Both the position numbers and the translations under genes were made by a program. Below are positions 27,175 to 36,010 of a DNA stretch of 64,000 nucleotides, piece by piece (position 1 is the first letter of the stretch; the number at the start of each line of letters is the position of its first letter). The notes under the pieces are model-generated. The model did no database searches. It worked only from the letters and a program-made list of their open reading frames with translations, and had not been told where the DNA came from. This DNA comes from Verrucomicrobiota bacterium. Its GTDB lineage: Bacteria > Verrucomicrobiota > Kiritimatiellia > RFP12 > UBA1067. The stretch spans positions 1 to 64,000 of the forward strand of contig JAHFSX010000006.1 in NCBI GenBank assembly GCA_023269675.1, read 5' to 3'.

Positions 27175-27720
27175 TCAGACTTCCAGCGGTAGCTGCTGGG
27201 GTTCGTGGTTGTTCCTGCGTTGGTCGCTCGCGATGATGCGGGCGTAAATGGATTCCTGCCGGGGGGTGCGCTGGACATAGCGCACTTTTCCGCCGTTGCG
27301 CTCGATCTCGCGCTGGATCTCCATGAGGCGGTGGAAGCGTTCAGTCTTGAGCCAGCGTTTGGGCTCGCGGCCGACGTGGGGCGCGAAGGGCATGGCGTCG
27401 AATTCGGCCAGCTCTTTCCATGCTTCCACCAGTTCACGGCGGATCGCGGCGGTCGGGGTCAGGAGCGGGGAGGGCGCGTGCCAGCGGGCCTCGGCTGTAT
27501 CGCCGGTCTTCAGGTAGTGGTGGTAAAGGTCGTTGGAACGCTCGCGGCTCTCGAACGTCTCCCCTGCCCGCTTCAGGTCGCTTGCGAGCAGGGCGCGGCG
27601 CTGGGCGATGGTGCGCTGTTGGCTGGGGGTCTTGCGGATCGCGACATACTCGGCGTCAGGCAGGTCTTCGGCGGCGCGGGCGGCTTCGATGGCTTTCTGC
27701 TCTTGGCTGGTGTGTTTCAT
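27175..27720 (-). CDS. Hypothetical protein of the small-gene cluster
   Basis: 181 residues, highly charged and mostly helical in appearance, with no signal peptide or membrane segment. ATG 27720 has GGAG 7 bp upstream and is chosen over an unsupported extension to 27819. It ends 13 bp before the next small gene. No known domain is recognised; charged helical proteins of this kind are frequent on plasmids and islands. Confidence 0.6.
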   Translation of the reverse strand: MKHTSQEQKAIEAARAAEDLPDAEYVAIRKTPSQQRTIAQRRALLASDLKRAGETFESRERSNDLYHHYLKTGDTAEARWHAPSPLLTPTAAIRRELVEAWKELAEFDAMPFAPHVGREPKRWLKTERFHRLMEIQREIERNGGKVRYVQRTPRQESIYARIIASDQRRNNHEPQQLPLEV

Positions 27721-27755
27721 GGCGGCTCCGGTCTGCCCGCTCGGCGGGCGTTCGG

Positions 27756-28142
27756 TCACACGAGATTGAATTCGGCTTGGACGGCTCCGGTGATGGCGGC
27801 GGCTTTGACTTCGGCCCACGGGAAGAAAAACACGCCGGGCAGCTCTTCGGGCTTGCTGAGCGTCACGAAGGTGCCCACGAAAAAGCCGCGGCGGTTGTAG
27901 GCGTAGCTCACGCCGGTCCCGCAGTATCCGCCTTCGGTCTGCGCGAAAGTGGTTATGATCTCGGCGGCGGGCTGCTCCCAGTGGTTGGCGTAGCTGCGCA
28001 CGAAGTCGAGGGCTATGAGCATGGCTTCCTCGCGGGTGGCGGTCTGGTGCCGGTCGGGCTGGGTCGTCGCCGATTCAAGTTCGACGGCGGGGGTTTCCGG
28101 CTCGGCGGGCGGCAGGGTGACGGTGTGCTGTCTCTTTTTCAT
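27756..28142 (-). CDS. Hypothetical protein of the small-gene cluster
   Basis: 128 residues. The first 35 are Pro/Thr/Glu-rich and probably disordered, followed by a compact domain (ALDFVRSYANHWEQPAAEIITTF ... GVFFFPWAEVKAAAITGAVQAEFN). Start ATG 28142 is preceded by an AAAGG-type site inside a conserved spacer palindrome. No family is recognised. Confidence 0.6.
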   Translation of the reverse strand: MKKRQHTVTLPPAEPETPAVELESATTQPDRHQTATREEAMLIALDFVRSYANHWEQPAAEIITTFAQTEGGYCGTGVSYAYNRRGFFVGTFVTLSKPEELPGVFFFPWAEVKAAAITGAVQAEFNLV

Positions 28143-28147
28143 GGCGG

Positions 28148-28182
28148 CCTTTCTGCCCGCGTACGATGCCCACGGGCGGGCG
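28148..28182. repeat. GCCCGCGTACGATGCCC spacer palindrome
   Basis: A spacer with GCCCG...CGGGC pairing that lies just upstream of the ribosome site of a small gene. Near-identical spacers occur at 28398-28435, 26930-26962 and, outside the element, 43449-43475. It may be a shared regulatory or recombination unit of the small-gene cluster. Confidence 0.5.
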
Positions 28183-28188
28183 CCGGGA

Positions 28189-28392
28189 TTAGTCGGCGGT
28201 GATGGCGTGGTCGATCTGGTTGCCCAGCTTGTCGAGCAGGTGCTTGGAGATGCTGAGGGCTTCCAGCGTTTGGGTCCGGTTCGGGTGGTGCCGGTGGGCG
28301 AGCATGTTCACCTCTTCGAGCCACGCTTGCAGGGCGTTCCATGTCTGGGTGAATTCGGCTTGCGCTCCGAGGGTGGTGAACATCGTGTTCAT
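28189..28392 (-). CDS. Small protein with a chromosomal relic copy
   Basis: 67 residues, start ATG 28392 with AAAGG upstream. The C-terminal part (HRHHPNRTQTLEAL ... KHLLDKLGNQIDHAI) is amphipathic and helical. A homologue of its last 45 residues is encoded at 43485-43622 just outside the element. Function is unknown. Confidence 0.6.
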   Translation of the reverse strand: MNTMFTTLGAQAEFTQTWNALQAWLEEVNMLAHRHHPNRTQTLEALSISKHLLDKLGNQIDHAITAD

Positions 28393-28438
28393 GGTGGCCT
28401 TTCTGCCCGCGTACTGGCCCACGGGCGGGCGCTGGGTG

Positions 28439-28732
28439 TTAGAGGTGGTCGACGCGGGGGCAGCGGGCCTCCCAGTCGTTGAAGTCCGCCGGATCGGGCG
28501 GGCGGTCTACGGGGATGGGCGGGCAGTTGCGGCAGAGGCGGGCGAGGTAGGCCAGCTCTCCTTCGGTCGCGGGCTCTCCGCCGTTGGCGAGCACATATTT
28601 GCGGCCGTCGGGGATGCTGGAGGCTTCGGCGTCGCGCTGGGCTACGAGGGCGAGAAGGGTCTGCACTTCGTAGGGGGTGCGGCGGGTCTGTGCGGCGAGG
28701 GCGCGCAGGGTGGTTTCGGCGTAGCTGTTCAT
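28439..28732 (-). CDS. Hypothetical protein of the small-gene cluster
   Basis: 97 residues from ATG 28732, preceded by a strong AAAGGAGAG. The frame stays open upstream to 28936, but that part has no supporting start context. Sequence is helical (ALAAQTRRTPYEVQTLLALVAQRDAEA) with a CRNCPP pair near residue 70. No family is recognised. It would be first in the small-gene unit. Confidence 0.55.
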   Translation of the reverse strand: MNSYAETTLRALAAQTRRTPYEVQTLLALVAQRDAEASSIPDGRKYVLANGGEPATEGELAYLARLCRNCPPIPVDRPPDPADFNDWEARCPRVDHL

Positions 28733-29478
28733 GGTGGTCTCTCCTTTGTTGGGGGTTGTGGATTGGATCGGAAAGCGGGGGCTGGCGGCGACCTTGGAGC
28801 CGGGGGCGGCAGGGATGGTGCGACAAAATGTCTGCTCGATTTTGAGTTCCGATTCCTCATTGGCGGAGGCACCCATCACCGTGGCCGCCAAACTCAAACC
28901 CGCCTCCTGAGGCAATCTGTAAAGTTTCGTATTCATAATGCTGCCCTGACTTTCGAGACCTCATCCTCGCCTGCTGTTGGGATGAGGTGAAGAGAGTCAG
29001 GCCAGCCATTAACGAAACTGAGGTTGCCGCAGAGACGGGTGAGGGCAAGGCCGGCCGCAGGGAAATGGGGTCAACGGCCGGCGCGGCGAGCTTGCGAGAC
29101 GGGCCGGCCGCCTGCCATGGGCCGCCCCGTAGGCAACGGGCATGACAAAGCCGCGTAGCCGCGGCGTGCCGAGTATCCGAAGGCTTGGCGTGACCGTGTG
29201 CGGCGGGGCTGGCCATCAGGCCGGGCGCGGCTCTGAGTGGCGGCAACGGCGATGTATTGTGCCGATCCCCTTGGGAGGGTCCGGGGGGGAAAGCTCCGGC
29301 CCAACGCTGCCGCAGGCGTTCCGCGCCTTGGCGCGTGTCGGGGAGCCGGTAGGCCGCGCGTATGCGCGCGGCCGTCCGCGCCGGAGGGAATGGCGGCGCG
29401 GCACCGGCGTCTGTCAGCGCCTTTTGGCGCTGGCCATTACGGCGCGGGGCTGGGGGTCCCCGCGACGGTTTTATATTT

Positions 29479-29574
29479 GGCGCGTCGGGTATCGGGGGGA
29501 GTCGGCGAGATCACCCCGGCTGTACTCGGCCGGGGAAGCTCGCCGCGGGGGGGTGTGTCACCCCCCCTGAAATG
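29479..29574 (+). repeat. Two-hairpin repeat, copy 1
   Basis: About 96 bp, matched at 31949-32044. The first hairpin has an outer stem GGCGAG/CTCGCC (29504-29509 and 29539-29544) enclosing CCCCGGC/GCCGGGG (29514-29520 and 29529-29535). A second hairpin follows, GGGGGGGTG-TGT-CACCCCCCC. Differences between copies lie mainly in loops or keep pairing through G-U. Confidence 0.65.
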
Positions 29575-29657
29575 TCGTTCAGAGGTAGTTAACCATGTTA
29601 ATTAGTGTTTAAGCGTTTCTTTATTAGGAAAAGGCGTGATTTAGAAAAACATGCATC

Positions 29658-29720
29658 GCACTTGACGGACTGCGCGGGACATGTCAAAGTTCCGCCTGAA
29701 CATGGGCGTGAGTCGTGCAA
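29658..29720 (+). repeat. CTTGACGGAC repeat, copy 1
   Basis: About 60 bp beginning CTTGACGGACTGCGC and containing TGTCAAAGTTCCGCC and GAACATGGGCG. Homologous copies lie at 47522-47620 and 53250-53345, in each case directly upstream of a lone small plus-strand gene. Confidence 0.7.
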
Positions 29721-29744
29721 CGGTAGCCAGTAAAGGAGAGAAAA

Positions 29745-30023
29745 GTGCAAAAAGCAATCACAACGATAATTGGTGAAATCCCGAGCGGTTTTGTTTTTGA
29801 CAGCCATTTTGTGATCAACGAACTCATCAAGGGATTTTCGGATGAGTATCTTATTTTTGCCAGTCAATTTTGCAACCCTAATAATAAGAATGTGACTTTA
29901 ACGGTACACGGGCAGATTGGACAGATAATTAGCCAAGAACCAAATATTGATTACGTGGGTAAAGCGCGGTCAGAAAACATTCACAAAAAAACCAGTGATT
30001 GCACTTGTTGGAAGAAAAAATAA
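29745..30023 (+). CDS. Small unknown protein, cassette-like gene 1
   Basis: 92 residues with a GTG start at 29745 preceded by AAAGGAG. AT-rich compared with everything around it. C-terminus has CTCWKKK. No signal peptide or known domain. It is the first of three same-strand small genes separated by hairpin-bearing spacers, an arrangement like gene cassettes. Confidence 0.55.
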   Translation: MQKAITTIIGEIPSGFVFDSHFVINELIKGFSDEYLIFASQFCNPNNKNVTLTVHGQIGQIISQEPNIDYVGKARSENIHKKTSDCTCWKKK

Positions 30024-30101
30024 CAGGCTATCCGTTCGGGCAGACGGCGCCGCTATGCGGCGTGTCTGGCCGCCGACATGTTTGGAAGCAAGGAGACGAA
30101 T

Positions 30102-30284
30102 ATGAAACGCTATGATATTGGCTATTTCGCTGGTTTAATGGTCGCATGGATTCCTGTAAAAACGAAGCTTGATTTTTTTTCGTCACTAGCATTAATTGTT
30201 GTTGTTTATGGCTTAGGATATTGGTTATCAAAGGTCGCTTCATCCGACCCACAACTTCCACCTAATGGCGATCTGCGCAGGTAA
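30102..30284 (+). CDS. Small membrane protein, cassette-like gene 2
   Basis: 60 residues from ATG 30102 with AAGGAG 6 bp upstream. Two hydrophobic segments (GYFAGLMVAWIPV and FFSSLALIVVVYGLGYWL) suggest a small two-pass inner-membrane protein, possibly holin- or immunity-like, but no family is recognised. The spacer in front holds a hairpin CAGAC..CGCCGC-TAT-GCGGCG..GTCTG. Confidence 0.5.
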   Translation: MKRYDIGYFAGLMVAWIPVKTKLDFFSSLALIVVVYGLGYWLSKVASSDPQLPPNGDLRR

Positions 30285-30355
30285 CGGGCGGAGTGCCCGA
30301 GTTTTGCGATTGGATGCTGACATTCGTTAGAGGCTCGACGCACGAAGGGAACACT
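30285..30355 (+). repeat. attC-like spacer between cassette-like genes 2 and 3
   Basis: Begins TAACGGGCG and ends CGTTAGAGG, so its ends can pair (TAACG/CGTTA) around an imperfectly paired middle that includes GGGCGGAGTGCCC. The layout recalls integron attC sites, although GTTAGAG and AGGTAAC do not fully fit the consensus. Part of it matches the repeat at 47570-47625. Confidence 0.35.
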
Positions 30356-30775
30356 ATGCATCGATTAATACTGGTAACACTAACCGCCGGAGCTATCGCC
30401 GTCGGTCTTATCGGCTGTGATGTATCCAACCAACCCGTTGCCGAACACCACGTTGACCGAGCCATCGCACTCCTAAAAGTGTGCATATCTACGCCATCGA
30501 GCTTTTCTCTTATTTCTGGAAAAGAGATGTGGTCTGGGACGAACGCTGTGGGAAACGATGCCTATATCGTTGGAGTAGAGTACGACGCACAAAACGTATA
30601 TGGCGCAATGATCAGAAACAGCGAACTGATCGCGTGCTACGTTGAGGGTAAAGATGTGGCATGTGCGGGAATTCTTCCGATAAGCCTCGGTGAACTTAGA
30701 ACGCTGGCCGGTCGAATTCGGCCGGATGAAACCGAGATAGTTAAAAGGTTCCTAAAGATTAGCTTTGGACAATGA
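30356..30775 (+). CDS. Small lipoprotein, cassette-like gene 3
   Basis: 139 residues from ATG 30356 with AAGGGA upstream. An N-terminal signal (MHRLILVTLTAGAIAVGLIGC) with a lipobox LIGC predicts a lipid-anchored envelope protein. The mature part has mixed composition with no recognised domain; the pattern of AIALLKVC, ISGKEMWSG and GVEYDAQNVYGA suggests a small beta-rich fold. Lower GC than its surroundings. Confidence 0.6.
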   Translation: MHRLILVTLTAGAIAVGLIGCDVSNQPVAEHHVDRAIALLKVCISTPSSFSLISGKEMWSGTNAVGNDAYIVGVEYDAQNVYGAMIRNSELIACYVEGKDVACAGILPISLGELRTLAGRIRPDETEIVKRFLKISFGQ

Positions 30776-30850
30776 TCCCGCAGAGATTCATTGCTACCAT
30801 TGCGTTCGGGCGACGGGGAGGCCGAAGCCATTGGCTTTGAATTCCGCCGC

Positions 30851-30886
30851 GGCGCGGCTCACGAAGCACACATCGTGAACCGCGCC
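30851..30886. repeat. Inverted repeat GGCGCGGCTCACGA
   Basis: 14-bp arms at 30851-30864 and 30873-30886, with one mismatch and an 8-nt loop. It may be a terminator of the cassette-like genes, though no T run follows. Confidence 0.6.
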
Positions 30887-30926
30887 GGCGTCCTCGCGCC
30901 CGGGGTGCAGGCGGCAGCGGTGCAGA

Positions 30927-30952
30927 CTTCCTGCAGGCGTCCCTGCAGGAAG
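30927..30952. repeat. Perfect 11-bp hairpin CTTCCTGCAGG/CCTGCAGGAAG
   Basis: Arms at 30927-30937 and 30942-30952 with a 4-nt loop, in gene-free DNA. Confidence 0.65.
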
Positions 30953-31254
30953 CCGCGGACGTTTTCGGTATCGCCTTCATTCTCTTCGGCTAAAACTGCG
31001 GATTGGCCCTAGCCGATTTTAAGCGGATTCCAAAAAAGAAAATGTGTGCCATTTTCTGTGTGAATTTTCAAAACTACTGTCTGCCGCCAGAGGCCTCCGC
31101 CCCCCCTACCCCCCTAATTTGGGACACCCCCCCCTTCCCCCTCAGTTCCCCCTCACTTGCGGCAACGCCGTGCTGATGAGCCGCCGTCCCGAGTCCCCCG
31201 GCGGCGTGTGAGCGTCCGCGAGGGCTGGCAAAGGTTTGGTCATGGCCGGTGTTG

Positions 31255-31291
31255 GTGTAGCAAACCCCGCGTGAGCGTGAGTTTGCTACAC
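31255..31291. repeat. Perfect 11-bp inverted repeat GTGTAGCAAAC/GTTTGCTACAC
   Basis: Arms at 31255-31265 and 31281-31291 with a 15-nt loop. Symmetrical and AT-richer than its surroundings; an operator-like or RNA-hairpin role is possible. Confidence 0.65.
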
Positions 31292-31948
31292 GCCACGCCC
31301 CGCAGGGTTGACGCGCAGCGGAACCCCGCTAACGGGAAGCGGGCGGAGTTGTAGAGCCGCCTTAACCCGGCGGCGTTGATCCTGTTTCCGAGTGAGCGGC
31401 CTCCGCCTCCTAAGCGCCACTTGCCGGGCGGGTGGCAGACTAGCCCGCTCGTGGCGCGTGGGGTGCGGACGCGCGAGTGAGGTCTTCCGCGCTTAACCGG
31501 CGCGGTAGATTACATTGTCTTTGGGCGGGCGCGTTGTGGCGGGAGCCGGCGGGCCGGCGGGGTGGTGGGCCGGGGCTTGTATCCATGCTCCTGGACCGCT
31601 GCCCGGCGGACAGGCTGCCGCCGCGCGCGCCCGGAAGGCGGCGGCCGATCGACGCGCAGCGGCGGCGGCCGTCCGCACTGGGGTTTTGACAGGGCGGCGA
31701 ACGCGCACGGGCCGGTAGTCCGGGCCTGCGCGCTGGCCACCATTGATGCCTCTGCGGAAACGGGCGGCGGTGACCGGGCCGGCCCGGATGGCGGCCGGTT
31801 GCAACGAGCTTGCGAGGGGCACCGGCCGGCAAGGCCCGCCCCCGCGCGCGCCGGGTGGTATCTCAACTTAACGCCGCGGGGGCGGGCCGGTTCCGGGCCG
31901 GTCTGGCGTGCATCGCACGCGCCGCCCGTGTGAGCGGGCTGCATGGCT

Positions 31949-32044
31949 GGGGCGTCTGGTATCGGGGGGAGTCGGCGAGATCGCCCCGGCTGTAGCCGGC
32001 CGGGGAAGCTCGCCGCGGGGGGGTGTGTCACCCTCCCCAAATGG
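31949..32044 (+). repeat. Two-hairpin repeat, copy 2
   Basis: Same orientation as copy 1 at 29479-29574 and about 90 percent identical by eye. The second hairpin is GGGGGGGTG-TGT-CACCCTCCC, keeping pairing by a G-U pair. Confidence 0.65.
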
Positions 32045-32790
32045 GTTTCGGGTTGGTCGTTACTTTGTCTTTTCTCTTTACGCTGTCGTAACTGCTGGGG
32101 AATGGGTCCGGGAAGGGACCGCGGCGGGCGCCCGCGCTTGCGCGGCGGCCGCCGCACTGGGGATGAGAAACGGCGGCGAACGCGCAAGGCCCGCCAAAGG
32201 AGCTTGCGACGGCGCGGGCCTGCGCGCTGGCCGCCGTGATGCACGCTGCGGAAGCGCCCGCCGGTGACCGTACCGGGACGGACCAAGGAGGCGAGCGCGC
32301 CCCGGCGGCAACACCAAGCCCGGTAATCCGGGCGACTGGACGCCTGGGGCGCGGGGCGAGCCGAGGCGGGTCCGGAGCGGTATGGCTGTCCGCGAGTGAT
32401 GCGACGGTATCCCGGCGCGGTGAGCGAGCGGGCAGCGGCGGGCGCGTGAGTCAGGAGCGGCGGGCCGTCCTCCGGCCCGGCGCGTTTGTTGGGGACCGGG
32501 CCGGTGGACGCGACGGCCGCCGCCGCAGGGAGCTTGCGACTGAGGACGGCGGACGGAGCGCCTCCCGGCCGGATGCCAAGCGCGGAAGCGACCGCCGGTG
32601 ACCGTACGCGCGCGGACGCGAGGCGGGCGAGCGGCTGTAGCGCAGACGGTCCCGTATGCGGGCCGGATGCGCGTAAGCAGTGAAGCCCGCGGAAGGGGCC
32701 GCGCGCGTATGGCTGCGAAGCAGCGGCGGCCGCGTGAGCTTGTGGGCGTGTGGGTTGCGGGTGCCGGCCGCCGGCTTTGGCGGCCGGTCA

Positions 32791-33730
32791 GGGTTGCGGC
32801 GGCGGATCGCCGCGCAGCGGCGGCCGCCGTCGCGCCGGGTCCGGGACGGCGGACCGTTTTGAGACGTATCCGGATCAAAACGTTACGCCTGCCACTGGTG
32901 GCGGGTGGGTTTCGATTCCGGGCGCTGCCCGGCTTTGCCGGGTTGCGGCCGGTCAGGGTTGCGGCGGCGGATCGACGCGCAGCGGCGGCCGCCGTCGCGC
33001 CGGGTCCGGGACGGCGTAACTTTTTGAGACGTATCCGGATCAAAACGTTACGCCTGCCACTGGTGAGCGGAAGCCAAGCCGGCGCTCTGCGCCGCCTGGC
33101 TGACGCTGGGGGGGTTTGTTTTTGGACGGTGTGGTTTCGGGCCGCTGTTCTTTTCCGGCTGTGTGGATGTCGGCGGCCCGCTGGTTGCGGCGGCGGAGCG
33201 ACGCGTAGCGGCGGCCGTCGCCGCGCCGGGTCCGGTACGGTGTAACGCTTTGAGACGTATCCGGATCAAAACGTTACGCCTGCCATTGGTGGGCGGGTGG
33301 GTTTCGATTCCGGGCGCTGCCCGGCTTTGCCGGGTTGCGGCCGGTCAGGGTTGCGGCGGCGGATCGACGCGCAGCGGCGGCCGTCGCCGCGCCGGGTCCG
33401 GGACGGCGGACCGTCCAGAGACGTTCACGGATCTGGATGTTACGCCTGCCATTCTTCTACCGGTTTTCTACCGTTCATCTACCGGGGCTTGAGAGCGCTG
33501 CCGCAACTGCTGGAGATGAGGGTCGCGGGAGAAGGACCGGCCGGCGGGCGGGCGGCGCGAAGCGGCGGCCGCTGGGCCGGTCGGGGTTGGTTTCGGTTCC
33601 GGACGCCGCAGGCGGCCGGCTGGGTTGCGGCGGCGGATCGACGCGTAGCGGCGGCCGCCGTCGCGCCGGGTCCGGGACGGCGTAACCGTCCAGAGACGTT
33701 CACGGATCTGGACGTTACGCCTGCCACTTG
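32791..33730 (+). repeat. Five dispersed copies of a ~105-bp structured repeat (R1-R5)
   Basis: Copies start at about 32791, 32956, 33183, 33348 and 33622. Each has a GGTTGCGGCGGCGGATCG-type start, a GC-rich core (AGCGGCGGCCGYCG...GCCGGGTCCGG) and a hairpin just before GTTACGCCTGCCA. The hairpin stem is GTTTTGA/TCAAAAC in R1 (slightly varied in R2 and R3) but GTCCAGA/TCTGGAC in R4 and R5, around a 12-nt loop that starts GACG and ends CGGA in all. Three base pairs change together. In R2, R3 and R5 the stem extends with GTAAC/GTTAC. Confidence 0.75.
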
Positions 33731-34476
33731 GGGCTGGTTTCATTTTTCTTACCGGGGCTTGAGAGCGCTGCCGCAACTGCTTGGGGATGGGTCCGGGAAG
33801 GGGGCCGGCCGGCGGGCGGGCGGCGCGTAGCGGCGTCCGCCTGTCCGGGCCGGTTGGGTCGATGAGAAGCGGCAACGGTGCGCAGCACGTGTGCCGCCTG
33901 CCTCCGGTCTCAGGCGGCCGAGGCGGCGCTGCCGCCGAAGGCCGCCGGGTGGGTAAGCCCGCGCGTCCCCGGTCCGGACCCGTGGTCCCGTGCCGCCGCC
34001 GCAGCCCCGCAGGGGCGGCCGCCGCATGGTGGAGTTGCGGCCGCCGCGGTCCCCCCAAAGCGGGCGGAGCCTCAGCGACGCCCGCCGAAGTCTCCCCCCC
34101 CTAGCGTGCCTTAATTGGGGGGGGTCGCCCAGAGGGGGGTGGAGGGGGGAGACTGGCGGGGGGGCGCGGCAAGGCGGCGGTCACGGGCGGGTCCGGGTCC
34201 GGGGTGCGCGGGCGCTGAGGGGGTCGGGGGGAAACTTCCCCCGCCGCTGCGGAGCGGAGCGTAGCCCGTGGCAATGTGACCCTCTGGGGAGCAAGGCCCG
34301 CCGATGCGGACCGCCGGGGACGGCGGCGGGACGGCACGGCCGGCTCCGGCTTCAAGCGGAGACGGACGCCCGGCCCAGAGCCGCCGAGGAGACTGTATTC
34401 AGGCTCCGAGGTTGCCCCAGGGCGGGACGCTGCGGGCCGCTGGAGCGGAGCGCGCGACGCCGAGACGCGCCGCCAG

Positions 34477-35223
34477 CCGGCCCGCTATCCTGCGGGCCGG
34501 CCGCCGCTATCCTGCGGCGAATCGGCGGCGCGGCAGAGGCGGCGTGCGCGTAGCGTGGGCAAGGGGGTTTGGGGGGATGTGCCCCCCTAGCCTTTACCCG
34601 TGGCGACGAGCCGGCAGCCAGCGCCCCGAGGGATGTAGACCCTCCGGTACGGACTCAGCCAATCGGGGCGCTGGCTAGCGTAGCCCCTCCCATCTCCGCC
34701 CGCTATCCTGCGGGCGGTCCCCGCCGCAGCGCTAGCGCCGCCGCGCTATCCGCGCGGCGTGCGGCGGGGGGGAGGGGCAGCGGCCGGCGAGAGGCGCCAT
34801 GGAGCGAGGAACGAGCGACCATGTGCGCCGGTCGCGATGCGCTGGCCGGCGAGGGCTACGCCAGAACACTCCCTCCCTGCGTGGCAAAGAGGCCCGCATG
34901 CCCCGCGCTATCTTGCGCGGGGCGCGGGCCGACAGAGGCGGCGCAGTGCCCGCCCGCTATCCTGCGGGCGTGCGCCGCCGTCGGGGCGGGGTGAGTTGTG
35001 GGGGTCCGTTTCGGAGCGCTCATAGGCGCTTCAGCGCCGGCGGAAGTAGGAAAGATGAGCGCAGCCGCGCTTTCTCCGGCCGCTATCCTGCGGCCGTGCG
35101 CGGCGTCGGGGATCTCTTTCGGGCGAAGCCCGATAAAGGTGCCTTTCCCCCGCCGCTATCCTGCGGCGGCGGCACCGGTGCGAGGGAGCCGCCCCCCCTT
35201 CTCCGCCCGCTATCTTGCGGGCG
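34477..35223 (+). repeat. Array of nine CTATCYTG hairpins with changing stems
   Basis: Hairpins at 34477-34500, 34502-34519, 34696-34717, 34741-34757, 34901-34922, 34951-34970, 35077-35096, 35150-35169 and 35204-35223. Eight have the loop CTATCCTG or CTATCTTG; the fourth has TATCC. Stems of 5-8 bp differ between copies (for example CCGGCCCG/CGGGCCGG, CCCCGCG/CGCGGGG, CCGCCG/CGGCGG) yet are always complementary. All are in the same orientation. The element is read in all three frames, so it is not protein-coding. Confidence 0.8.
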
Positions 35224-35399
35224 TGGGGGGCGGCGACCGAGGGGGGCGGGGATGGTTTTGACCGGAAAATCATTCAAACGAGGGTCATTGCGCGGCTTCG
35301 CGTCCGTCGGGTTGGTGTTACCTGTGTGGTTTTCCGGTGATAGAGAACAAACGTTCTAGTTTCGGCGCGGAGATGAGTTTTCCTGCCTTTTCGGGCCTT

Positions 35400-36010
35400 T
35401 TTAGCTTCTCCTGGGTCGGTTCGACCCTCCTTCCGAGGTTTCGCGAGTGTCGGGGATCTCTTTTTCGGTCCAGTGGACCCCTGTCGCCCCTCCTTCCGAG
35501 AGGTTTTTCGTCTCTCCGGTGAGTACCTCCGCCTCTCCGATGGTGATTACGACCCTCTTTTCGCCTTCGGGACTCCCCTTCCGCCGGTCGCGATCCTCCT
35601 TCCGAGGGGTTCGCGAGTGTCGGGGATCTCTTTTTCGGTCCAGCGGACCTCTGTCGCCCCTCCTTCCGAGGGGTTTCGTCTCTCCGTGGGGGTGCCGCCG
35701 CCTCTCTGGGTCCGGTTTCGTCTCTCCGGGGCGTGCCGCCACCTCTCTGGCGCCGGTTTCGGCTCTCCGGGGGGTGCCGCCGCCTCTCCGATGGTAGTTT
35801 CGACCCTCTTTCCGCCTTCGCGACTCCCCTTTCGCCGGTCTCGACTCTCCTTCCGAGGGGTTTTCGTCTCTCCGGGGTGCCGTCGCCTCTCCGGATGGGC
35901 TGCGACCCTCCTTCCGTGGGATTTCCGCCTCTTTCGGGTGGTTTCGGCACCCTCGGCACCCCTTTCCGACCCCCTGTCCGGTTTCTACCCTCCTTCCGAG
36001 AGTGTCGCCC
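35400..36010 (+). repeat. Pyrimidine-rich repeat zone
   Basis: The plus strand repeats TCGACCCTCCTTCCGAGG-like and GTCTCTCCGGGG-like words many times. Two longer direct copies (about 35428-35519 and 35597-35690) share TTCGCGAGTGTCGGGGATC and TTTTTCGGTCCAG. The minus strand would encode an Arg/Glu/Gly low-complexity frame with no supported start. Confidence 0.6.

Larger units (their letters stand above)
28937..29744. other. Gene-free GC-rich stretch with palindromes
   Basis: About 800 bp with no credible gene; long frames on both strands reflect the lack of AT-rich stops. It contains many short self-complementary words such as CGCGCCTTGGCGCG (near 29328) and GGCCGCGCGTATGCGCG (near 29350). 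It also holds the first copy of a two-hairpin repeat (29479-29574) and a CTTGACGGAC repeat (29658-29720) in front of the next gene. Confidence 0.5.

Noticed and set aside
28733-28936. N-terminal extension of the 97-residue small protein
   Set aside because: A strong AAAGGAGAG directly precedes the internal ATG at 28732; the upstream part has no comparable start context.
29658-30775. True integron cassette array
   Set aside because: The spacers only partly fit attC core sites and no integron-type integrase gene is present in the window, so only a cassette-like description is kept.
32791-35223. Possible CRISPR array
   Set aside because: Repeat spacing and repeat identity are irregular, spacers are not unique inserts of even length, and no cas gene is present.
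31440-35360. Many long frames on both strands in the GC-rich region
   Set aside because: They consist of low-complexity Arg/Ala/Pro/Gly sequence, overlap in all frames, lack ribosome sites, and shared words fall in different frames.
35318-35959. A 213-codon Arg/Glu-rich frame on the minus strand
   Set aside because: It is the product of DNA-level direct repeats and has no supported start or domain.
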